Assembly: GCA_900553475.1 (NCBI GenBank)
Contig: USEF01000067.1
Coordinates: forward strand, 1 to 8,377
Source: an uncultured Collinsella sp.
GTDB lineage: Bacteria > Actinomycetota > Coriobacteriia > Coriobacteriales > Coriobacteriaceae
Reading direction: 5' to 3'
DNA length: 8,377 nt
Part shown: in pieces, positions 1-4,998 of the stretch
Layout of the letters: every line of letters begins with the position of its first letter
How positions within the stretch are numbered: the stretch's first letter is position 1
Translations under genes and position numbers: made by a program
Notes under the pieces: generated by a model
Told to the model about the DNA's origin: nothing
Seen by the model: the letters and a program-made list of their open reading frames with translations, nothing else
Database searches by the model: none

Positions 1-167
1 CTCTCTAACTTTAGAGAGATAAGCGCCTTGTTTTAGAGAGGCATTAAGAGAGATGTATCGAATTCGCTGCTAGATTGCCTAATGCTATCTCTCTAACCAA
101 CCTTCTCTTTAGAGAGACATTTAGAGAGACGAGTGCGACCTCTCTAATCATGGGCTCCGCTCTTTAA
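1..167. repeat. Cluster of TTAGAGAG / CTCTCTAA 8-mers
   Basis: Seven exact copies of one 8-base word lie in the first 147 bases. TTAGAGAG reads on plus at 11-18, 33-40, 109-116 and 121-128; its complement CTCTCTAA is at 1-8, 89-96 and 140-147. Near-copies are at 44-52 (TTAAGAGAG) and 160-167 (CTCTTTAA). Copies 1-8 and 11-18 form a perfect 8-bp inverted repeat with a 2-base centre. Centre-to-centre distances are about 10, 22, 12, 44, 20, 12 and 19 bases, roughly whole turns of the helix. This resembles a cooperative protein-binding array (operator cluster, iterons or recombinase arm sites) more than a hairpin series. The array touches the window edge and may continue to the left. I do not recognise the motif, and its binding protein is unknown. 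Confidence 0.75.
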
Positions 168-276
168 GGTGCACACTTCCTAACCGTGCCCTAAGTTGCG
201 GTGAAATAGTCCCCGATTAACCTGCCAAAAAGGGACGGGTTTATTTCGGCAGGGTTTATCTTGGGAAACGCGAACA
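168..276. other. Gene-free stretch with imperfect inverted repeat
   Basis: No credible gene lies here. The visible structure is an imperfect inverted repeat: GATTAACCTGCC at 215-226 faces GGCAGGGTTTATC at 248-260 (one bulge, one mismatch), with a 21-base loop rich in A and G. The octamer GGGTTTAT occurs twice, at 237-244 and 252-259. With the GC hairpin that follows, this could be the structured 3' part of a plus-strand transcript or small RNA. I could not match it to a known RNA family, and no tRNA-like TPsiC arm is visible. Confidence 0.4.
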
Positions 277-315
277 GGGCCGCGACACCTATATGGCGTC
301 GCGGCCCTTTTCCTT
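277..315. terminator. Strong GC hairpin with plus-strand T tract
   Basis: GGGCCGCGAC (277-286) and GTCGCGGCCC (298-307) are perfect 10-bp inverted repeats around an 11-base loop, followed on plus by TTTTCCTT. On plus this is a textbook intrinsic terminator. On minus the hairpin lies 43 bases past the EIIA stop but is followed by TGTTCGCG, a poor T tract, so it may stop the EIIA operon only weakly or act bidirectionally. The better T tract faces plus, which implies a convergent transcript coming from the left. Confidence 0.8.
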
Positions 316-350
316 GGAGAAGGATCGATTGATTGAGCGGGATGACCGTT

Positions 351-803
351 CTAGTCTTCGAGTCCGCTATTAATGAGCTCCGCAATCTCAACGGGATCGG
401 CGCTCGCGCGCACCTTGTCACGGAAGCCGGCGTCCATCAGCATCACGGCAGCCTTGGAGAGCAGACGCAGGTGCGTGGTTCCAGCCTCGCCGGCGGGCAC
501 GTACAGCGCGAGTGCAACATCGACGGGCACCCCATCGAAGCTCGGCCATTCAACGGGCTCGACCAGCTTAAGCACGGCAACGCCCGGCGTGTGAATCGCG
601 TCGCTTTTGGCATGCGGAACGGCAAAACCGGCGACAAGGCCGGTCTCGGCCTCGTTCTCGCGAGCAATAAAGGCAGCCTCTACGGCAGATGCGTCATCGG
701 CAAAGCCGAGCTCGATGGCCTGCTCGGACAAATAATGCAGGGCGTCCTCGCGCGAGGCGGCGGTATACCCGATCGTCACTTGGTTGGCAGATACAAATCC
801 CAT
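351..803 (-). CDS. PTS EIIA protein, fructose/mannitol type (EIIA-2)
   Basis: A cytoplasmic phosphocarrier of the sugar phosphotransferase system: EIIA takes phosphate from HPr on a histidine and passes it to an EIIB. The 150-residue product has the usual length of a stand-alone EIIA-2 domain. The signature GFAVPHAKSDAI places the phospho-acceptor at His64, and the C-terminal stretch TTHLRLLSKAAVML is typical of the family. The start has a good ribosome binding site (AGGAAGG) that begins in the TAA stop of the transketolase C gene, 11 bases upstream, so the two are almost certainly co-transcribed and probably coupled. No EIIB or EIIC lies in the window, so substrate cannot be assigned; it could serve a permease encoded elsewhere or be regulatory, like PtsN. 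The family call is firm and the sugar is unknown. Confidence 0.88.
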   Translation of the reverse strand: MGFVSANQVTIGYTAASREDALHYLSEQAIELGFADDASAVEAAFIARENEAETGLVAGFAVPHAKSDAIHTPGVAVLKLVEPVEWPSFDGVPVDVALALYVPAGEAGTTHLRLLSKAAVMLMDAGFRDKVRASADPVEIAELINSGLED

Positions 804-814
804 GGAAACCTTCC

Positions 815-1753
815 TTACAACACAGACCTGACCGCAGCTTCGATGCCGTCGGCGTCCAAACCGTACTTGTGCAGCAAATCGACCGCGGGGCCAGACTCGC
901 CGTACACATCGCGCACGCCGACGCGACGCATCGGCACCGGATGCTGCTCCGCGAGCACCGAGGCCACGGCCTCGCCAAGACCACCGATAATCGAATGCTC
1001 CTCGGCAGTGACCACACGACCGGTCTTCTTGGCGCTGGCAACCACCAGGCGCTCATCAAGCGGCTTGATCGTGTGCATGTTGATGACCTCGGCATCGATA
1101 CCATCGGCAGCGAGCGCCTCGGCAGCCTCAAGCGCCTCGCCGACCATCAGGCCGCAGGCGATGATGGTGACGTCGGCGCCCTCGCGCATGACAATGCCCT
1201 TACCCAACTCGAAGTTGTAGGTCTCGGGGTCGTTGATAACCGGCGAGGCCAAACGAGCGAAGCGCATGTACACCGGACCGTCGCACTCGTAGGCGGCGCG
1301 CGTTACGGCGCGGGCCTCGACGTCGTCGGCAGGAACGATCACAGTCATGCCGGGGATGACGCGCATGAGGGCAATATCCTCGCAGCACTGGTGCGTGGCG
1401 CCATCCTCGCCCACCGAGATACCGGCATGCGTGGCACCGATCTTAACGTTGAGGTGCGGGTAGCCGATGGAGTTGCGGACCTGCTCAAAGGCGCGACCGG
1501 CAGCGAACATGGCAAAGGTGCTCGCGAAGGCAACGCGGCCGGTGGTCGCGATACCGGCGGCGACGCCCATCAGGTTGCTCTCGGCAATGCCCACATCGAA
1601 GAAGCGGTCGGGGCAGGCTGCCTTGAACTTGCCGGTCTGCGTGGCGGCAGCCAGGTCGGCGTCGAGGACCACAAAGTCATCGTGCTCGTTGGCGAGCTCG
1701 ACGAGGGCCTCGCCGTAGCTTACGCGCGTGGCGATTTTCTTGACGTCTGCCAT
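815..1753 (-). CDS. Transketolase, C-terminal subunit (split transketolase)
   Basis: This subunit carries the pyrimidine-binding (PYR) and C-terminal domains of a two-gene transketolase, which moves two-carbon ketol units between sugar phosphates in the non-oxidative pentose phosphate pathway. From the chosen start it has 312 residues. Visible motifs are DVGIAESNLMG, whose Glu58 fits the catalytic glutamate that activates the thiamine diphosphate ring, FASTFAMFAAGRAFEQVR at 77-94, and THAGISVGEDGATHQ at 108-122. The open frame extends 19 codons further upstream, but the ATG at 1753 is preferred: it has GGAGAGGAG at 1761-1769, seven bases away, begins one base after the TAG of the N subunit, and the protein aligns from MADVKKIATR. 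DXS and pyruvate dehydrogenase E1-beta share the fold, but the paired N subunit favours transketolase. Confidence 0.93.
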   Translation of the reverse strand: MADVKKIATRVSYGEALVELANEHDDFVVLDADLAAATQTGKFKAACPDRFFDVGIAESNLMGVAAGIATTGRVAFASTFAMFAAGRAFEQVRNSIGYPHLNVKIGATHAGISVGEDGATHQCCEDIALMRVIPGMTVIVPADDVEARAVTRAAYECDGPVYMRFARLASPVINDPETYNFELGKGIVMREGADVTIIACGLMVGEALEAAEALAADGIDAEVINMHTIKPLDERLVVASAKKTGRVVTAEEHSIIGGLGEAVASVLAEQHPVPMRRVGVRDVYGESGPAVDLLHKYGLDADGIEAAVRSVL

Positions 1754-1754
1754 C

Positions 1755-2585
1755 CTAGAGCTCCTCTCCGGCGGCCGTGAGCTCTGCCATGGCCTGCTCA
1801 AACTGTTCATCGTTGGGGGCCTTACCGTGCCAACCCACCTGGTTCTCCATAAAGGAAACGCCCTTGCCCTTCATGGTCTCGGCGATAATGGCGGTCGGCT
1901 GGCCCTTGGTAGCGCGAGCCTCGGCAAAGGCGGCGCGGATCTGGTCGAAATCGTTGCCGTCGGCAAGCTCCACCACGTGGAACTTAAAGGCACGGAACTT
2001 GTCGGCGAGCGGCATGGGGTCGTTGACCTCCTCGACGGGGCCGTCGATCTGCAGGCCGTTGTGGTCGACGATCACGCAGAGGTTATCGAGCTGCTGGTTG
2101 CCGGCAAACATGGCGGCCTCCCAGACCTGGCCCTCCTCGCTCTCGCCATCGCCCAGCAGGGCGTACGTGCGGTAAGTATCGCCCCAGTGCTTGGCGGCAA
2201 CCGCCATGCCCACGGCGGCGGAAATGCCCTGGCCGAGCGAACCGGTGGACATGTCAACGCCCGGGGTGTCGTTCATGTTGGGATGACCCTGCAGGTGACT
2301 GCCGATGTGGCGCAGCGTCTCGAGATCCTCCTTGGGGAAGAACCCGCGCTCGGCAAGCACGGCGTACAGGCCCGGAGCGCAGTGGCCCTTGGAAAGCACA
2401 AAACGATCGCGGTCGGCCTTGCGGGGATCGGCCGGGTCGACGTTCATTTCCTCAAAGTACAGATAGGTCATGATGTCGGCAGCGCCGAGCGAACCGCCCG
2501 GATGGCCGGACTTGGCAGCGTGCACGCCGGTGACGATGCCCTTCCTTACCTCGTTGGCAACCTTTTTGAGCTCTTCGTCGCTCAT
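1755..2585 (-). CDS. Transketolase, N-terminal subunit (split transketolase)
   Basis: This is the PP domain half of a split transketolase, binding the diphosphate of thiamine diphosphate through Mg2+. The 276 residues show the family motifs in order: SGHPGGSLG at 26-34, SKGH at 65-68, GSLGQG at 115-120, and the thiamine diphosphate signature from GDGESEEG (145-152) to Asn176 in DHNGLQ. Length is normal for the separate N subunit; one-gene transketolases are about 650 residues. The ATG is preceded by AGGAAGG at a good distance. Only one base separates its TAG stop from the ATG of the C subunit, so the two are translated together at matched levels to form one enzyme. It is the first gene of the operon transketolase N, transketolase C, EIIA, with a 207-base gap upstream that can hold the promoter. 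Confidence 0.93.
   Translation of the reverse strand: MSDEELKKVANEVRKGIVTGVHAAKSGHPGGSLGAADIMTYLYFEEMNVDPADPRKADRDRFVLSKGHCAPGLYAVLAERGFFPKEDLETLRHIGSHLQGHPNMNDTPGVDMSTGSLGQGISAAVGMAVAAKHWGDTYRTYALLGDGESEEGQVWEAAMFAGNQQLDNLCVIVDHNGLQIDGPVEEVNDPMPLADKFRAFKFHVVELADGNDFDQIRAAFAEARATKGQPTAIIAETMKGKGVSFMENQVGWHGKAPNDEQFEQAMAELTAAGEEL
1761..1769 (-). promoter_or_regulatory. Ribosome binding site deciding the transketolase C start
   Basis: GGAGAGGAG on minus, seven bases before the ATG at 1753 and inside the last codons of the N subunit. It supports this internal ATG over the one 19 codons upstream. Confidence 0.8.
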
Positions 2586-2670
2586 TGTGCCTTCCTTTCA
2601 TCCTCATTAGACAAAATGCGCACGGCACCGAAGGTAATCCCAACACAGCCGCAATGCACGTACGTCATTC

Positions 2671-2698
2671 ATTATGCTGGAAACTGATGGCTTTACCA
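2671..2698 (-). promoter_or_regulatory. Possible promoter of the transketolase-EIIA operon
   Basis: In the 207-base AT-richer gap before transketolase N, minus reads TGGTAA (2693-2698), 16 bases, then CATAAT (2671-2676), a plausible sigma-70-type pair about 90 bases before the start codon. The two boxes also sit in a partial dyad (CTGG...CCAG). Other AT-rich words nearby (AATAATGATAAAA) could serve instead. This is a pattern match only. Confidence 0.3.
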
Positions 2699-2734
2699 GA
2701 GTTTTTATCATTATTTGAACAATTTAGCAGGCAG

Positions 2735-2753
2735 AACCGCTGATGAAACGGTT
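2735..2753 (-). other. Small hairpin downstream of the yitT-family gene
   Basis: AACCG (2735-2739) and CGGTT (2749-2753) form a 5-bp stem with a 9-base loop, 40 bases past the stop of the YitT-family gene. No T tract follows on minus, so at best it is a weak terminator or a 3'-end stabilising hairpin. Readthrough into the transketolase operon remains possible. Confidence 0.25.
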
Positions 2754-2792
2754 TATCAATGTGAACGTCTTTTGGATGGAACGCGGTCGACC

Positions 2793-3683
2793 CTACGCGC
2801 TAATGTCCTTGAATCCCTCGCCGAAGGCTTCCGTAACGTCAGCAACCGTCACAATGGCGTGAGGATCGCGCTCGCGCACGATCGTCTTGAGGGTATTGAG
2901 CTCTCGACGGCTCACGATGACCATGATCACCGGCTTCTCGGCACCCGAATACATGCCAGTCGCCTTAAACTTGGTACAACCACGACCCAGGCCATACATG
3001 ATATCGGCAGCGATATCAGGGAACTTGTCCGAGATGATGAGTACCATACGGCGCTTGTTGCCACCATCGACCACGGCATCGATCACGTAGCCGCTAATGA
3101 CCATCGAAAGGCCTGCATACAGTGCGTTTTCGATTGAAAAGACCGGAGCCGATAGCGCGCATACGGCAACATCGATCGCCATGACGGTCGAGCCCACCGG
3201 CAGCGAGGTGTTACGCGAGATGATTTGGCCAATCGTGTCCGAGCCGCCGGTGTTGGCGCCGGCGCGCAACACCATGCCGTAACCGATGCCCGTAATAATG
3301 CCGCCCCACATGGCAGGGAGCATCAGGTCCGCATCCGCCAGAGGTGCTACAAACGGGGCGAACAGATCGGTAAAGAAGCCCAGCAGCACAAAGCCCGTCG
3401 CGGTCTGCACCACGTAGAACATGCCACCCTCGCGCATAACGACCAACAACAGCAAGGCGTTCATCACGATCGTCTGAATACCAACGGGAAGCGATAGACC
3501 GCGCGATGCACCGACCGCCTGGATAATGGTGGCAAGGCCCGTAACGCCACCGGCAGCAAGGCCGTTGGGAATCAAAAACAGGTCGGTCGCAATAGCGGCC
3601 AGAGCGCACCCCAACATAATCTGGGGCAGGTCGTGAAAAAAGTTCATCGAAAGAATGCGCTTGATGTCCAGACGATATGCCAT
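2793..3683 (-). CDS. YitT-family integral membrane protein with DUF2179 tail
   Basis: This belongs to the YitT (DUF161/DUF2179) family of bacterial membrane proteins, whose transport substrate is not established. The 296 residues begin with a short basic segment, followed by hydrophobic spans at roughly 20-38, 43-58, 68-83, 90-110, 124-141, 165-180 and 187-204. The conserved AGANTGGSDTIGQII at 141-155 fits the family's G-T/S-GG-S/T-D signature. From about 210 to 290 a soluble alpha/beta DUF2179 domain follows. An in-frame ATG eight codons upstream exists, but GAGGGAGG lies just before the internal ATG and the upstream one falls in a terminator stem, so MAYRLDIK is the start. It stands alone, with a terminator before it and a 207-base gap after it. 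The family call is firm; the function is unknown. Confidence 0.88.
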   Translation of the reverse strand: MAYRLDIKRILSMNFFHDLPQIMLGCALAAIATDLFLIPNGLAAGGVTGLATIIQAVGASRGLSLPVGIQTIVMNALLLLVVMREGGMFYVVQTATGFVLLGFFTDLFAPFVAPLADADLMLPAMWGGIITGIGYGMVLRAGANTGGSDTIGQIISRNTSLPVGSTVMAIDVAVCALSAPVFSIENALYAGLSMVISGYVIDAVVDGGNKRRMVLIISDKFPDIAADIMYGLGRGCTKFKATGMYSGAEKPVIMVIVSRRELNTLKTIVRERDPHAIVTVADVTEAFGEGFKDISA

Positions 3684-3687
3684 GCTG

Positions 3688-3695
3688 CCTCCCTC
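3688..3695 (-). promoter_or_regulatory. Ribosome binding site of the yitT-family gene
   Basis: GAGGGAGG on minus, four bases before the ATG at 3683. It fixes the start eight codons inside the longer open frame. It directly follows the T tract of the upstream terminator, leaving no spacer between them. Confidence 0.8.
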
Positions 3696-3724
3696 AAAAA
3701 AGCGCACCCCATCGGATGCGCTTT
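3696..3724 (-). terminator. Intrinsic terminator/attenuator directly before yitT
   Basis: On minus, AAAGCGCA and TGCGCTTT are perfect 8-bp arms (3717-3724 and 3699-3706). A U-G and two C-G pairs extend the stem to a 4-base loop, and six T residues end at 3696. This is a strong intrinsic terminator for transcripts from secA-prfB. The next base on minus begins the yitT ribosome binding site, so any yitT promoter upstream must read through it. It therefore works either as a boundary terminator or as an attenuator. Confidence 0.8.
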
Positions 3725-3760
3725 GAACTTCTTCTTGTATTCGATTCTACCGATTCGCCC

Positions 3761-3827
3761 AACAAAAACCACCCCTGTGCAGGGTATGTTCTGGATACAA
3801 AACCACCCTGCTCGGAGGGTTTTATCC
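3761..3827 (-). terminator. Tandem related hairpins after prfB
   Basis: Two similar imperfect stem-loops stand in a row. The first on minus spans 3793-3827 (core ACCCT 3805-3809 with AGGGT 3816-3820, outer GGATA/TATCC). The second spans 3761-3790 (core CCCTG 3773-3777 with CAGGG 3780-3784, outer AACA/TGTT). Each is followed on minus by GGTTTT-G-T or GGTTTTTGT, a displaced T run. They look like a duplicated weak terminator of the secA-prfB unit. Confidence 0.45.
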
Positions 3828-3836
3828 ATTTCCACA

Positions 3837-3852
3837 TAAACCGAGCGGTTTA
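3837..3852. repeat. Palindrome over the prfB stop codon
   Basis: TAAACCG (3837-3843) and CGGTTTA (3846-3852) are perfect inverted repeats with a 2-base centre and include the TAA stop of prfB. It may be a small 3'-end hairpin or chance; no T tract follows. Confidence 0.35.
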
Positions 3853-4998
3853 GGCAGACGGGGTCTCCGCATCGGCGTTGCCGGTGGCCCAGCGATGGTA
3901 GCCAATAACAAACGGGTCCAGGTCGCCATCGTCAAGGACGGCCTCGACATTGCTGGTCTCCACGCCCGTGCGTAGGTCTTTGACCATCTGGTACGGGTAG
4001 AGCACGTAGCTGCGGATCTGGTTGCCAAAACCAATTGTGGTCTTGGGTCCGCGAATCTCATCCAGGGCCTCGGCGCGCTTTTCGAGCTCAATCTCGTACA
4101 GACGCGCCTTGAGGATCTGCATGCACGCAGCCTTGTTTTGAATCTGGCTGCGCTCGTTTTGGCAGGTGACCACAATACCGCTGGGGAAATGCGTCACGCG
4201 CACGGCGGAGTCGGTGGTGTTGACGCCCTGACCGCCCGGGCCGCTTGCATGGTACACGTCGACGCGAATGTCATCGGGACTAATCTCGATATCGATATCG
4301 TCGGGCAGCACGGGAATGACCTCGACGCCGGCAAACGTAGTTTGGCGGCGCTTCTTGTCGTCGGTGGGGCTAATGCGCACCAGGCGGTGAACTCCGGCCT
4401 CGGCACGAAGCATGCCAAAGGCATCCTTGCCTTCGACGGTAAAGGTCGCGCGATCGATGCCGATGACCTCGGCCGCGGGGCAATCGTTGATGGTGACCTT
4501 CCAACCGCGGCGCTGGCAGTACTTCATGTACATCTTAAAGAGCATGAAGGTCCAGTCCTGGGCCTCCAGACCACCCTGTCCGGGCTTGATGGTCACAATG
4601 GCATCGCCGTGATCGAACTCACCGGTAAACCAGCTCGAAAGCTCAAGCTCATCGATGGCACGGGCCAGGCGCTCAGCCGTGGCTGCAGCCTCCTCGCGAA
4701 GGGCGGCGGCGTCGGGGTCATCCCCCATCTCCTCGGCAAGCTCCAGCGCGGCGCGGGCATCGGAAAGCTCGCCGCGCGCGGTGTCCACGGCAGCGATATC
4801 TTCCTTGGTGCGCGCAATCTCCTCCATGGTGGCACGGGCGGCGTCGGCGTCATCCCAAAAGCCAGGGGCAACACTTTTGGCCTCGAGCTCGGACACGCGG
4901 GTACGCTTCTCGTCCAGGTGGAGATATGACTCGACCTCACCGAGCCGGTCCGCAAACGCGTCCAGCTCGGCGGGCGTTACCTCTAAAGCCTCAGCCAT
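3850..4998 (-). CDS. prfB: Peptide chain release factor 2 (RF2)
   Basis: RF2 enters the ribosomal A site at UGA or UAA and triggers release of the finished protein. The 382-residue product shows the RF2 N-terminal helical domain (SVAPGFWDDADAA near 42-54), the core EAQDWTFML and AEAGVHRLVRIS, the peptidyl-transfer GGQ at 255-257, and the RF2-type C terminus (IRSYVLYPYQMVKDLRTGVET). The reading frame is continuous, so the +1 programmed frameshift of E. coli and Bacillus prfB is absent. The codon-reading tripeptide, normally SPF in RF2, reads SPT (Ser210-Pro211-Thr212); threonine at this third place is what RF1 has in its P-x-T. Its ATG shares one base with the secA stop (TAATG), with AGGA upstream, so translation is probably coupled. 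secA-prfB adjacency is common in bacteria. Confidence 0.95.
   Translation of the reverse strand: MAEALEVTPAELDAFADRLGEVESYLHLDEKRTRVSELEAKSVAPGFWDDADAARATMEEIARTKEDIAAVDTARGELSDARAALELAEEMGDDPDAAALREEAAATAERLARAIDELELSSWFTGEFDHGDAIVTIKPGQGGLEAQDWTFMLFKMYMKYCQRRGWKVTINDCPAAEVIGIDRATFTVEGKDAFGMLRAEAGVHRLVRISPTDDKKRRQTTFAGVEVIPVLPDDIDIEISPDDIRVDVYHASGPGGQGVNTTDSAVRVTHFPSGIVVTCQNERSQIQNKAACMQILKARLYEIELEKRAEALDEIRGPKTTIGFGNQIRSYVLYPYQMVKDLRTGVETSNVEAVLDDGDLDPFVIGYHRWATGNADAETPSA

Noticed and set aside
47..151. A 34-codon minus-strand frame starting at 151 with GGAG just upstream
   Set aside because: It lies almost wholly within the TTAGAGAG array, so its codons are set by the repeat; the GGAG is only three bases from the ATG and no known small protein matches.
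1..167. CRISPR array
   Set aside because: The repeated unit is only 8 bases, occurs in both orientations and has irregular spacing, unlike CRISPR repeats.
277..312. T-box or other riboswitch suggested by AGGGCCGCGAC near a terminator
   Set aside because: It lacks the T-box consensus AGGGTGGNACCGCG and no downstream plus-strand gene follows; the word is simply one arm of the terminator stem.
191..421. A 76-codon minus-strand frame overlapping the EIIA end and the 277-307 hairpin
   Set aside because: It runs through a strong hairpin, overlaps a certain gene in another frame and has no ribosome binding site or recognisable product.
689..1780. A 363-codon open frame on plus opposite transketolase C, and similar long plus frames opposite other genes
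   Set aside because: High GC makes stop codons rare on the opposite strand; the products are low-complexity mirrors of the real genes.
4900..4998. Programmed +1 frameshift near the start of prfB
   Set aside because: The RF2 frame is continuous from its ATG with no internal in-frame TGA, so no recoding is needed.
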